A stretch of DNA of 64,000 bases, from contig NW_023998434.1 of NCBI RefSeq assembly GCF_014805625.2, forward strand, positions 382,800 to 446,799. Reading direction: 5' to 3'. Shown here piece by piece: positions 24,296 to 37,080 of this stretch (the first letter of the stretch is position 1; every line of letters starts with the position of its first letter). The translations under genes were made by a program, and so were the position numbers. Below the pieces are notes generated by a model. That model was not told the origin of the DNA, ran no database searches, and worked only from the letters and a program-made list of their open reading frames with translations. The DNA comes from Glossina fuscipes (taxonomy: Eukaryota > Arthropoda > Insecta > Diptera > Glossinidae).

Positions 24296-27295
24296 GTGTA
24301 TATAAGTCTGATACCATATATAACGTAAAAATCAACTTTATAAAAATGTACACCTCCAAGTATGTCAAAGATTGATTATTCATTTCATGGACACATGGTC
24401 TGACTGAGAATGTTAACAATTAATAAAAAAATTTATTATTTAAATTTTTTTTTAATTTAATTCCATTTCAAAATGGTTTGATATTCTAATAGAACGATTT
24501 ATATATGATACGATATATATATATATATATGCATATATATATATTTATGTTATATTAGATTTGTCATGAGCAGTGGATACTTAAATAGGTTAGCGGGTTG
24601 AACTTTTATGCTTTCGATATGGCGAGTAAAGTACTTTACTAGTTACGATATTAATTTTCTTTATTAAAATGGAATCTTATTTATTTAGTTAATGAAATGC
24701 TAATACTTGCACTTACAAGTGTTTGTAACGGATTTTAGTTTTTCTAAGAGTTTTTTTTTTTTTCGTATAATTTTTTTTTGAAAAAATTTCTACATAATCC
24801 TGCAAAGTGAAGGAAAAGCTGCTCTTGCAGAATTCATTCAATTCATCTCTCCATCATTGATGTCAATCATAATTTAAGTAGAATAAGTACCGCTTTACTG
24901 TGGAGATATACGATTTTATAAAAATGAGTCAGTCAATCAGTCAGTCAGTCAATCATTCATTGAGCGATGAAAACAAAAAAGAATGTGTGAACAACAAGAA
25001 TAACATACGTTAGAATAACGACAGATGTTGTAGGACTTTAGCATAGCATAGTGATATGAAAATATTGAAAAAAAAAAAAGACAAAAAGAGATGGGGTAGA
25101 GAGAAAGGCAGGCATGCAAATGCCAAGTCGATGAAGTGGTTTTCATTTAGTTTTTTTTCTTTATTTTTGCTTAATAAGCGTCAATGCACGGCAGGTGTAA
25201 TAAATAATTTTTATGCTTTAAAGTATGGAAAATTCAAACAGTTTGTCAAGTACTATAACATGTTGCGTGGCCCTTAAGAATGCGAATGATGCAAGAGTGG
25301 GAGGAGGGAAGAAGTACATGAAAATATTACAACAGATGACTGACTGACTTTATGTTTTGTTTATTGAAAGCTTTAGTTGTCTCAACTAAATTTAATCAAA
25401 TTTCACTTTGCGTGCTTATCTACAAAATTTTACTTTCATATTATCATATATATATATATAGCTATATATATATATATATATATAGCTATCTATCTTCTCA
25501 TGGGTTAATTGATTTATATTTACACATATTTGTGAAGTGAATAAATATTAACCTTTAAAATTTTACCCTTAATTTAATCGAGCAATTGAAATAGAGACAT
25601 TTGTCATGGTTTAGTTTTTACATATGCTTCCTTTTAACACGATTAATTGTCGCAACGAATTTTATCCTCGAATCGTATTCAGTTGAACTTTTTGTTTAAA
25701 TAAACCACCAGTTGTGTCTTTTTTTTTTTTTTTTTTTGGCACACATAGGCACATACGGACAGGTTATTGTTGACACGCACACATATATATATATATATAT
25801 ACATATATATACATATATATAGAGGGAAAACGTAGAAATTCACACCCTTCACTAAAATTTCTATTTCTCACTTGCTTGATAGCAAGTCCAAGTACTTATG
25901 CTAGCTCTAGCTCGATGCTTTTAGCGAAAACAATCTCGCATCTTGATGTTGTTACTTCCAAAAACGTTGGCTGTTATTGTTTTATCGTAACGTGCTTAGA
26001 TGCAATGCATTTAATTGTATTTGGCTTATACTCAATTTAGGTTTTGTTGTTATTCTCTTTACCATCCATCCATGCATACATACATCTCTATTTCTTCTCT
26101 TGTCTTTCGCAAGATGCTTCTAATAGAAATTATAAAAGTGTCCTCGCCGTTTGCCTCTTCTCCTGTAAATTTTATATGTTGTTTTTACATTAATGCTCTT
26201 AATGCATTGTTGTTGTTTTTAGTTGATTGTTTTGTATGGAATATTGTAAATTGTTTTAACGCACAGTAGTTCACGTTGACAACATATCTATCAAAAATTT
26301 CCTCAGTATTATGTATAGTATGTATAGTATGCTATTTATTAACATTAAATATATTTCAAGATAAAATAATTCACCGGGTAATGGGCTTTGAATATTACTT
26401 GGATAGATATTAAGAATTTTTATCTTACTAGAGAATATCTAATGATGATATCCGCGGAGAAGAAATGATGATTAAAGGAAGGAATAATGATGCGAGAGAA
26501 TTATAATATAAATAATACTCGGACTTTCTATGTCTGTCAGGTCTCTTTATTCTCAGACCTTTTTTGATTGTGTTATATAAGCGATCGGAACTTCAAGAAG
26601 CCTTGACAGAGGGATGTCAGACGTAAGTGTATACTATTCATATACCATTAAAGTACTATTTCTCTTTCCATATCAGTACAAGTAAAGTAAATATAAACCT
26701 GATAATCATTTTTTTTTTTAAGCTAGAGCAGCAGCGAATAAGGTAAGGATACTTAATTTACTAATCAATTTCAGTACAATTGACTTACTGGTAAATTTTT
26801 GTATTACATTACTACTGTTTGTTGTTTACTTTCCACACAAACTATTAAAAATTTTACTTACCATTGCCACTCGCAGACATGCTGTTGAATGAAAAGAAAA
26901 TTTCTGCTAAGATACTATGAATTTTATCCACTGTGCTTGGGAGCACGCCTTAAAAAATCATCCCCTAAATTTTATATGGATTCTTAAATACGATTTTGTA
27001 GAAAATTGTATTTTTCTACGCTTAGTGCGGTAAACGTTCGAAATATTAAGAAGGAAACATTTAACAGAAAAATAAGTTAATACACATTGGGAACATAACC
27101 GCCAGAAAAACATTTAACAAAGGTTAATGAATGAATGAAAGCGTTCGGTTATTGGGATTGGTCTTATGGTTGTTGTTCTAAGGTCACACAACAACTCCAT
27201 AAAAATCTAAACAATGAAATGATGATTGTTCGTAAAAATAATGGGGAGGGTAGAGAGTATGACATAAATGAACTGGCGGGTGTGTATTGTGTTTA

Positions 27296-27297
<2 letters not shown>
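24078..27297. other. AT-rich non-coding stretch with TA arrays
   Basis: TA arrays lie at about 24262-24303, 24513-24545, 25446-25486 and 25780-25822. CAGT/CAAT-type tetranucleotides lie near 24928-24960 and a T-run of about 20 near 25720. A 14-bp imperfect palindrome containing ATGCAAAT lies at 25111-25124. No gene recognised. Confidence 0.5.
25446..25486. repeat. (TA)n palindromic tract with central AGCT
   Basis: TA runs flank a central AGCT at about 25460-25463, giving a self-complementary arm of about 15 bp on each side; a second AGCT follows near 25484. Cruciform extrusion is possible but inferred. Confidence 0.8.

Positions 27298-27331
<34 letters not shown>
27298..27331. repeat. (TA)n microsatellite
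   Basis: About seventeen TA units. Confidence 0.95.
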
Positions 27332-27333
<2 letters not shown>

Positions 27334-27591
27334 CATATATAACAATAAATTTAATAGAGAAGGGCAATAAAATAATTGTTACAATAAGGATTTGATTAGA
27401 AGAAATTATTCATTCAGTCATTCATTCGTTCATTCATTCACAATCACATGTAAAGCATTAGCGATATGCTTAATATTTAATATAAAAAAAAAAAAAAAAC
27501 AAAAAAAAATCCTGTGATTATATGCATACATAAGCAACGATGACTGACGCTAAGATCATCTAACGCTACGTGTGAGAGGGAAGAATAAAGG

Positions 27592-27614
27592 AAAAAAAAA
27601 AAAAAAAAAAAAAA
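27592..27614. repeat. Poly-A run
   Basis: Twenty-three A in a row after aataaagg. The AATAAA word just upstream recalls the 3' end of a retroposed transcript, but no source sequence or target duplication was recognised. Confidence 0.9.
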
Positions 27615-30600
27615 TAAGAAAAGGCGCGTGTATATCGTGAAGGGTGAACAACACAACAGATTTGATCTATAATTTATTATTTACAGTTAATAGCTAATAG
27701 TCTTAATTAGCGAAAGACCAGAGACGAGACAAGAGAATCTGCTTGAACGATCATTGATTCTCAATCATTTGTATTAAGTTGTTTTAGATCTACATTTGAT
27801 TCAATTATTTTGTCAAACGCATCCGGGAATGAGCAACAATAGCGTTTTGTGATATTGTTGAGCAGCTTATAATATATAGTTGTGTAGTGTGAGAGAATGA
27901 ATGAGCCACATGCATGCATGTGCATTTTGCATTTTTCTAAATGAAATTGTAACAGTTGTTAAGATAAACAACATTTTACACATGCAAGTGTTTTTGGTGT
28001 TTTTGGTTTTTTGTTTTTTTTCTTTTATTTTTAGCAAACAAATTACGAGAAATTCTAGCATTTGGGCTATTCTCCGGGTTTTTTTTTTATTTTATTTTGT
28101 TTTAAACACTTTTTTAAGAGGATTATGAGTGCCACCAAACCGAAAATAAAGGAAACAAAAAATCAAACCGCAATTAGTCCTGGGCCAAGTGAATAAAAAA
28201 AATGTAGTAAAGTGCAATTTTTGGCTTTTACTTTTTAACAAAGTTCATTAGTTTTCATTCTCCCTTTGCAAAGTTGATTAAAATGAAACTTATTGCGTTC
28301 TTTATGTACTCGAAATAATTGTAATTAAAAATGCAAATAATCCAGAGAAGAATATTTCTTTTTTATTTTTTTTTTTCTTACATATTTCTTTCTTTGGTTC
28401 TTGTTGCGATTCTCCTTTCGACTTAATTGACTTGAACTGAAACATCATCGGGCGGAAAATCAATCATTTGTTAATTGTCTGATTAGCGTAAAAAATTGAC
28501 CGTCAAAAATAAATAACAATCTGCCGCCGCCGCATTAATAAAGAATTGAATTAATTGCAACTTATTGAAATGTGAAGCAGTGCAAGGAATGATGTAAATG
28601 ATGTAAATTAGTTGAAAAAGAAAATGAACAAAAAAAATACATTAAAAGGGTGAGAAACGAAAAAAGCCGCAAACGTAATATTTTTGTATTTGTTGATTAA
28701 AGGAGACCTTGTTTCGGTTAGTCCAGCTTTATTTTCTCTCTTTGGATGCGGGAGCTTCTTATTTACATGAAAAGTCTATTCCAGCTCTTTTCGCTTTTTA
28801 TGAGCGCACAAAATTCAATACAACCTTTCAACACCTTCCACCTAACATCAGAAGATTGCATAATAAAGTTCTTAAATATGAATTTTGTTAAGATTATAAG
28901 TAAGTTCTTCATCATTAGTTTATTGCATAGTTAGGCAGTAAGTATAGGTAAGTAGATCTATGGTAGATGGTAAGGTTAAGTAAGCTTTTAATTCAAGCGT
29001 ATTCGCCTGAGTAGCCGAGCTTGAATTATAATTCAAGCGTAAAAGCCAGAGCGTGAACCATGGTCTTCTTCTTTTCAAGGTAGTTACAAGGTTACAAGGT
29101 AGGTCAAGGTTTGCTGACTTAAAAGACTTTGCGTAGGTGGGCGAAAAAGTTTTTTCATGTTGAAGTCATGCTATTGCATAAGTTTTATCTTCTTTTTGTA
29201 TAACACTTTAGTGTCTAAGTCCGAAAAAGTATCCAGACCAATAAGTTTATTATGGTTAGGTAGAATATTTTAATTTGCAACTCTACGTCAATTTATGTTT
29301 GTCATAAATCGTTCACAGAAGCAAGCAGTTAAGCGTTCGAATCGATATATATGCAAAAATGTTTTTGCTCAGGCGATATTTTTTCTGAGAAAGAAGTATG
29401 GTAAACGGGTAAGAGGAGCGCATGTTTATATAAAAACACCGATGAAGACTGAAGCTCAACGAATGCATGTTCTGGACGAACGTCTTAATATATGAGATGC
29501 TTTACGCATATGCTTTAACACTTGAACAACTGCTACTTGTAAACTGACGGTCGGAACGCCATGAAAGTTGCTTACACTTTGTTTGAAGGTTGGTACTATT
29601 TAAAAATCGGATCGATTTTCCCAAGAATCATGCTAGGTCAGATGTCTTATTTTTGTGCTTTGCTAACTTAAGATAATTTGCGAGTAACTATTTATTGTCT
29701 ATTTTTAAGATCAATTCTAATCTTTTGTCCGTCCCTCTTATTTTCCTTTTTCTAATCTTTCTCAGCAAATTTACTTGAAATCCTTCCTCAATTGCTTTTC
29801 ATTCAGTCTTAAGAAGAAATGCCTTTTCCCATATTTGTCTCATGTATCGCTTTAATCAATCGCATCAGAATCTTTCTAAAGCAAATGCAAATGACGTATA
29901 TAAAGAACCAAGCGTCATCTGTATAAGAAGAACTGAGTCTGGCCATCAATTAGATTCTCGATTTGCATTCGTTTTATTCAAATTCTTAAAGATGCAAATA
30001 TTGAACGACTTTATTTAATCGAGATTGGAAATTTTTCCACAATTTCCACAATTCTCCACAAACTTAACAAAGTTGGATAACTTAAAATATTATAAAAATG
30101 TTATTCTCATTTGTTTGCAAGTAGGCCTCAAGAGTCCTCACGTTGTAAGTAAATAGTATTTCAAAATTAGACATTTGTGACAGGGATACCTTAAACTAAG
30201 TGTGGACGTTTTGAGTAGAATGTCTGTCCATACGTCCATTTGACAATTTGCACTCATGTACTTGCAATAATTGCTTATCAAAGCAAGCTTTATAGTAATT
30301 GAGATAATAATTGGGAGAAGCTTTATCGAGCATTTTTAATTTACAGTTAGTTCAGCTTCACAAATGATGCCAAAAGTTTAATTATTTGTCTCACATCACG
30401 AGAAATTTAAACGTATTTCACATACCGTTGGGTGTCTAAAATTCGCCTTTAGGCGGAATTAGGTTCGGGGTTTTCTTGTATTCGGTGTTTTTCTTGTTAT
30501 TCTTCATGTGTTTGCGCTTGTCACACAATACACAAGAACAAGTTTACACTTCCTTATGGAAATTGCTAAAATAACAAGTAAAACATAGAAAATAGTTGAA

Positions 30601-30666
30601 ACATACACTACGCAACCAAACGTATAAAAGAAAATCGGCTCGAAAGCAAATATGTATTAAGAATAT

Positions 30667-30669
<3 letters not shown>
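27615..30669. other. Non-coding stretch with a palindrome and a possible regulatory block
   Basis: No coding sequence recognised. 28420-28570 is rich in TAATTG/CAATTA words. A perfect 20-bp palindrome lies at 29019-29038, and CAAGGT words cluster at about 29077-29110. The 66-codon plus-strand frame at 29295-29495 has no recognised relative. Confidence 0.45.
29019..29038. repeat. 20-bp perfect palindrome
   Basis: GCTTGAATTATAATTCAAGC equals its own reverse complement. A 13-bp direct repeat, TAATTCAAGCGTA, occurs both upstream (about 28989-29001) and overlapping the palindrome (about 29029-29041). Confidence 0.9.
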
Positions 30670-30712
<43 letters not shown>

Positions 30713-30725
30713 CGAGAGAGAGAGC
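30670..30725. repeat. (GA)n purine tract
   Basis: About twenty GA units are followed by interrupted GA units. The minus-strand frame across it codes for Ser-Leu repeats and is spurious. Confidence 0.95.
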
Positions 30726-31672
30726 AGAGTAAAAACACTTTAGAAAATATTTGATTTTTCTTCTTCGTTTTTTCTTTTTTTTTGCTTTTTTTTTGCTTTT
30801 TCGAAAACTTCGTAGCATCAATGCATATTTGGGTGGGGGAAGGGCGACGGCAGTTAGGCAAAGTGTTAATTTCTAAACAATTGTTAAGCAATATGTTTAG
30901 TTCGAAATTGTTTACCTAACAAACAAAATGAAAACCAAAAAAAAAAAAAAGTAAAAATAATTTTCTCTATTTACATGGAATTTTAAAAATTTTCATTTTT
31001 CCACTGATTGATAACACAGCATGAACAACAAACAGTCAATTTGATAATAGTACTAGTAGTACTTGTAGGAGTGCCACTAAAACATGGAAAGGAACTCTCT
31101 TCACAATATTTTACTAGAATAATATTTATTATTGAACAATTTATTTACAAGGCTAATAACAACAAAACGCAACAAGAGAAGATGGGTATAAAAAAGCAAC
31201 GCTTTCAACCCCAACCAACATCATCGACATGTTATGAAAACAAATTTTTGTTTTATTTGTCACAGTCAATCATTATGTAATGATAACAAAGACACAAAAA
31301 AATCTATATAAATAAATAATCAAAGAAATATATACAAAAAAAAAAAAAGAAAAAAATGAACAAGAAAGAAGTTATATTCGACTTGAACCGAATCTACACA
31401 TACCCACCATCTGCTGATGCACTTGTTTCAATTACAAGATGAAGCAAAGTCTCATTCATTAATTGTATCGATTGCATGCCACATTCGATTAATTACTTAA
31501 GTGATCAACAACAATGCGCTCTGGGAGCTCTAACCCTTTGATGGCATCGTTTAGAAAAACTATATACATATTTTTAACGAATTATGACGAGAACGGTAAG
31601 AAAAAGATCAAAGTTGATGCTTCCTTAAGCAAAACTTTTTGTGATCGCAATGGAAATTTCAATAGATCGATA
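30726..31672. other. AT-rich non-coding stretch
   Basis: Poly-A and poly-T runs only. A 90-codon plus-strand frame at 31008-31280 has ordinary residue usage but no recognised similarity and no codon evidence. Confidence 0.45.
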
Positions 31673-31715
31673 CAGAGAGAGAGAGATACATAGATAGATA
31701 GATAGATAGATAAAT

Positions 31716-31748
<33 letters not shown>

Positions 31749-31819
31749 GAGAAAGAGAGAGAGAGGGAGAGAGAGACAGACAGACAGACAGGCAAAGACA
31801 GAGGAGAGAGACGGACAGA
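31673..31819. repeat. Compound (GA)n/(GATA)n/(GACA)n tract
   Basis: In order: GA units, about five GATA units, GA with interruptions, four to five GACA units, and GAGA/GGACAGAC. The whole plus strand of this 147-bp tract is almost pure purine with A/T/C interruptions. Confidence 0.95.
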
Positions 31820-32781
31820 CTGAAATAAATCGATTCTTCATCTCAAGTTTATACAGCATATAGAGATATCTGTTCAGATTTTTGTCATATAATCCTGTAA
31901 ATTTGAAATGTTCGGCGAACCTAATATATCTCCTGTGGTGAGTATAAAAAAATTATGAATTTATTCATAAAATATAAACATAAAGTATAAACATTAAATA
32001 AAAACAGTAATAACAACTGCAAGTGATGTCAACAAATTGTTAATATTAACATAAAGCAGTAACTGGCAAATATGAGATAGGAAAACAAAAGCAAAAAAAC
32101 AAAAAGCAATTCGTTCTACAACACTTATCCTATTTTCATTTGCAATGTCTCCTCATTGTCAACAATCACTTTTAAATTGGGCCAACTTCTCGTGTGTGTA
32201 AATGTGTGAGACGAAACAAAAGAAAAAGTATTATGAAAGCGCTTCACACGTCTTAAGCCCAAAAGTCAAACTGGGAAAAGTAGATCGATTTGAGAGTAAA
32301 AAATGATTACTAACGCATTGCCGCACTATACGCTGACGCTCTTTTCGAAAAACAAATATTTTACCAAAATCCGATAAAGCATTCATACTCATACAAATTC
32401 CAGATGGGAGCAGACATACGCCAGACATAGAATATAAACAGAGTAACATTTCTTCAGAGCTGCCCTGTTTTATGTGCTTGCGTGCGTGTGTGTATGTGTT
32501 TGTGTGTATGTGTGTGTATGTGTGTTTGTATGTGTGTATGTGTAAGATATAATATTTGCTCTATCTAGCGTTTGTCTGTTCTCAGTTTCTGAGTCTTAAC
32601 GGTAATATTTTTGTAATTTTTGTAACGGTAATATCGTGTAAGCAAAATAGGAGATCCTTCCTACCCTTTATGCTTTACTTATACTTATGGCAACAGCCCT
32701 TACATTCAATGTATATTATTTGCCATTTTTGTTTGTTGAGCTGATACTATTGCTCTATCGTACTAAAGAAATAAAAGGCAT

Positions 32782-32812
<31 letters not shown>

Positions 32813-33240
32813 CGAATGAATATGTATTTGAATGGGTGTGCATGTGTTTATATCTATCACCACAAGAGTCGTTTTACTATTTACTTGTAGTTTAGTTTGA
32901 ATTTAAATTCATTTCTTTTGCCGGTCGCCCATTAGAAGAATGCAAGGAAGAATACAAGGATTGCATCATTCAGGCCCGTCTAAGATAACAAAAATATCAT
33001 CATCATCATCATCATCATTATCATTATCATGTTCTGTCAATAACTTGGTATTTGATTGCAAGTAATGTAGATTACAATTTCGATTTCGATTTTGATTTCC
33101 GTTCAGCCAGCATTTCACGTTTATTTTCGTTATGTTAATATATAAGCTTTTCTTTCTTCAAGTGCAGCCAAACGACATTAACTACGAAATTGACTGACAG
33201 ACACGCAGACAGATAGGCAAGACAGGACGAAAGCCGCGCT
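31820..33240. other. Non-coding stretch with TG, TA and ATC repeats
   Basis: TGTG/TATG units lie at about 32480-32543, (TA)n at 32782-32809 and (ATC)n at 32996-33030. No gene recognised. Confidence 0.5.
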
Positions 33241-33292
33241 GGAGGGGTGGGAAGAGGGGGGATGGGGGGGGGGGGAGGGGGGGGGGGGGGGG
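33241..33292 (+). repeat. G-rich tract (poly-G)
   Basis: Fifty-two bases are almost all G on the plus strand, with runs of 12 or more G interrupted by single A or T. It is a strong candidate for G-quadruplex formation and also a likely place for sequencing error. Confidence 0.93.
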
Positions 33293-33745
33293 ATAAAATG
33301 GGGAGACAACTTTTCATGCATTTGTAAATAGAAGATTTTTCTGTTTCTGTTTATCTACTCTAGTGTTTTTTTATTCTTTCCTTTCTTTCTTTCTTTTATT
33401 CTAGCATAGATGTGTTGTTGTTTTGTTTTGTTTTGTTTTTTTTTTTTTTTTTTGTTCCTTGTTCTCTTACATATACACATACACACAGCACTTAGCTATG
33501 TACGTGTGTATGCATTGCATATGCATACACATATATATAAAATAAAGTAAAGTAAAGTTGTTAAGCAGCGCTAGATAAGTGCTCGAATAAACATAAATAA
33601 TAAATGACATTTACTAAATAAAAATATTTGCGTTCGCATAATATTTGTGCAGCAAACTCTATAAACACTTTACTCTCTCTTTCTGTACTCATAGAGCAGC
33701 ATATATACTATACATATATAGGAGAAGACTAAATTGTATAGAATG

Positions 33746-33798
<53 letters not shown>

Positions 33799-34082
33799 GT
33801 GTAGTAGTAGTCCTACGAAGTACTACTTGCTTTACAATTCAATCTATGCTATTTCTGTTATTATTATTATTGTTGCTGTTGCTATTGCTATGTTTTTGTT
33901 GCTATTGTTAGTTCTGCTGCTGCCGTTGCTGCTTTTTGCTGCTTTTACATGTTGTGTTTAGTTGCTTTACTGACTGGCTGCCGGTATTGCCGGTTATCGT
34001 TTGTTTGATTATGATTTTGGCACGAAAACGACTTTGTGCTTATTGCTTTTTGTTTTTGTTTTTATTAGCATTTTTGTTGTAG

Positions 34083-34114
<32 letters not shown>

Positions 34115-35751
34115 GTTGATAGCAAATAACAATAGAAAGAAATGAACAAGAAAGGCAAAAATAAAAAAAAAAAAAAAAAAGATTAAAATAGAAAAAAACT
34201 AAAAAAAAGAGAAGCAAAGCAGAAAGATACGAACAAGGGCAGAACTTAATTGGTTACTTTTACTTTCATTTGTTTATTATTTGATTTGAGAAAACAAAGT
34301 AAAAGAAAGTGCTTAAGAAAGAAAAAAAAAGAAATGGATTATTTATTAGCTACAAAAAAAAAAAGAAAAAAAACAGAAATAAATATGTACACATGCATAA
34401 ATATATATGCATTCTAAAATAAGTCATTTTATATAATAAAAGATATTTTATTAATTTCGTTTTTCAATTGTCAAGGTTTTTGCGAGAGAGCACATGTACG
34501 CCATAGAGAGAGAGAGAGGGTTGTGATACTTGAAGTAAAGTAACTGTACTTGCAGCAGTATGTGAAGCATTTTTTTGTCTATGCTTTTCGTGACTTAATA
34601 ATTTTTCTTTATAATACAATCGATATTGGAATGCATCACAGCAAGTGTTCCTTCAGAATTACAATGTCGTTACAAAGTCCAAAAATTGCTATAACAAGAA
34701 AATATACTGTCTTATGACTAGCGACCGGTCACAATGCCAGCTGTATACCCCTTATACTTGACTTTACTGCAATCATTATGCTTTTCCACACTTTTGTGCA
34801 GTGCAAACCTTACCCTTTACACCTCTGAAGTAGGGAGTGGGGGATGGAGGCGCGAAATAAATGTCGTGAAATATCAGTGTTCTAGGACCAATGAATATCA
34901 CGTTTAATATTCTTAACCAGAACGCAAAACAATATTGCTTGCCCTTCTTTCTCTAAGCTAAAGGAAAATCTCTAAAAACATATGACACGTGGTAGCCATG
35001 ACGTGCTATGTAAACATAACCATTTTATTCTGCAGGTATGTCATAATCTGTACATAGTTATAACATAACATAAAATGTATAGCTATTGTCGACTTGTAAT
35101 GGACGCACGAGAACAAAAGATGCACGTGTGCCCTTGAGACGGTATAACCGGAATCTGATGTATTTGACATAACAAATCTTAGGAATAATTTCAATAAAAT
35201 ATAAAAACACATCCAACATAAGTAACATAAGCAAACCTATTGGAGTGAGTTTTCAAATCTTTTTGTTGTTAGTATGGCAACCCTACTCGCATTGTCTGCG
35301 GGCCTAACCTGGCAAGAGCAATATATTACCTAAGGAGTCTAAGGGAGAAAAATATTTGTGTGCTTCAGGTTCTTCTCCTTTCGTTGGCCCAGTTGTCATT
35401 ATGTGGTTTCATTGAGTAAACGATGCGACCGCAATTCCAAACTATTATATAATACGTTTAATTTTGATTGCGAACCTTTTTAGGTAAGTTAAGCATCCAG
35501 TAAGACAAACTAAAAATTTCTTTCACATATTTTTCATATTTAAGACAAAAAATAACATTTCAGCTTAAAAAATAAAAGCTCGATATGTCGGGATCATGTT
35601 CGCTTGTCACATAGCCATGTGCATTGCATCTTTGCAACTTTTAATAAAAGCTTGTAGGGAAGTATCTATATGGTTATAAAGCGCATCGACGATTACCTAG
35701 TTGTCAAAAAAATAGGAAAAAAGGTTGACTAAAAAGAAATGTAGAGCTTTG
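33293..35751. other. Non-coding stretch with TA, CTG/ATT-type and A-rich repeats
   Basis: A T-run lies near 33437-33453, (TA)n at 33746-33798, TTG/CTG-type runs at about 33857-33935, (ATT)n at 34091-34114, and A-runs at about 34160-34375. No gene recognised; the frames across these runs are repeat-derived. Confidence 0.5.
33746..33798. repeat. (TA)n microsatellite
   Basis: About twenty uninterrupted TA units, then gtatatatatag. Confidence 0.95.
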
Positions 35752-36108
35752 AAGATCAAAATTGATTCATTTTGACTTTCGAAGCTAGCTAAGGCTACAT
35801 CTCTTCATAGTCTTTTCTTTTTTAGTCCTAAGATCAAAATATATTCAATTCAAGTTCATGCGTATTAACTATCGGAGCTAGCTAAGGCTACCACTTTTCA
35901 TAGTCTTTTGTCTGTTCATCCTAAGATCAAAATTGATGCAATTCAAGGTCATACGTACTAATTAGCTAAGGCTATCACTCTTCATAGTCTTTTGTCTTTT
36001 AATCCAAAGATCACTTCATGATTCAGTTCATGCGTATTAACTTTCGCAGGTAGCTAAGGCTACATCTCTTCATAGCCCTATTGTTGTTTAGTCCAAAGAT
36101 ATTTGATA
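35752..36108. repeat. Four-copy minisatellite, period about 84-93 bp
   Basis: The word TAGCTAAGGCTA recurs at 35786, 35879, 35963 and 36051, giving spacings of 93, 84 and 88 bp. Each unit also carries an AAGATCA word at its start, a CATGCGTATTAACT-type segment (absent or altered in some units), and CTTCATAGTC about 15 bp after the anchor. Copies differ by small indels and substitutions, so the array is old. There is no open frame across the units and no resemblance to a known satellite that I can name. Confidence 0.88.
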
Positions 36109-36960
36109 AAAAATGCGATTTCGCCCGACATCGTTTTTGCTAGGAATATTTGCATTGTTGTAATAAACCTTTGTATCAATCCGCTAAAGAGAATTAATTA
36201 TTAAAACCGTCGCTGATACTAGACTAACTTACTTTTTTCCTTTCATCTTTCAGAACTTTCCGAATGCCAGATTAAGATTAACGTTAAACGTTAGATCAAA
36301 AAGAATTCGTTTGCCCTCTCTGAGTAGATTGCATAATGCCCCATAAAATTATTAAACTCCCATACTGCGGTGCGTGTGCGTGTGTGTGTGCGATGTGTAT
36401 GCAATAGTAATGTTTAACATTTTAATGAATTGTTAAATAATCAGACTATTTTAAGTTTAATTAATTATTACTCACACTCAACGTACACTAGCTACTTATT
36501 GCACATGTATATGCACAAAAACTGTAGGTAGGTAGACAAGGCCGAGTAATAAAATTTTATTGCAACTATATATATGTGAACACAATCCACCGTACCGCGC
36601 ATACCTATGTGTGTGCAGTGTGTGTTGTGTGTTGGAAAATTTCGCAAATAGATGACATAAAACTTAAGAATATGATTCATTTCCTATAAAATTTATGAGG
36701 CATCGGAACGAAGGGGCTGAAAACCGAGCAACCGTCCGACAATTTAAGTTTTATAAAGTTAGAAGATATTAAAACGTTGAGGGATTGTAAAAGTGGAGTG
36801 ATGTATGTATATATAAATATATAAATATATATATATATACATGTGTATGTGTGTGTATATCGTTTGTATATAAGTAAATGCATGAGTAAATGCTGAATCA
36901 TTAATTTAATCTAAAACTTAATGTTTAAGTTTGGTTTATTGGAGCAACGCCAAAATGCAT
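36109..36960. other. AT-rich non-coding stretch
   Basis: A TG run lies at about 36364-36390 and TA runs at about 36800-36860. No gene recognised. Confidence 0.5.
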
Positions 36961-36965
36961 CTGGG

Positions 36966-37080
36966 CCTGGTTGCTTGGTTAGCTGGCTGCTGCCTGGCGG
37001 GCCGACAGGCAGGCAGGATTTTGAATGGTTGGTTGGCTGGTTGGCTGGCTGGCTGGCTGGTTGGTTGGTTGGTTGGCCGG
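36966..37080. repeat. (GGTT)/(GGCT)n tetranucleotide repeat
   Basis: GGTT and GGCT units alternate, with the purest part at 37025-37078. It creates overlapping Gly/Trp/Leu frames on both strands, the longest 164 codons, which are discounted for that reason. Confidence 0.93.

Noticed and set aside
27542..27614. Processed pseudogene or retroposon ending in A23
   Set aside because: AATAAA precedes the A-run, but no source sequence or target-site duplication was recognised.
29325..29345. GTTCGAATC word as a tRNA B-box
   Set aside because: No A-box, acceptor stem or anticodon arm could be built around it.
30180..30260. Possible minus-strand INE-like tail (GTCTGTCCATACGTCC)
   Set aside because: Only the short GGAC-type word is shared; no adjacent family blocks were found.
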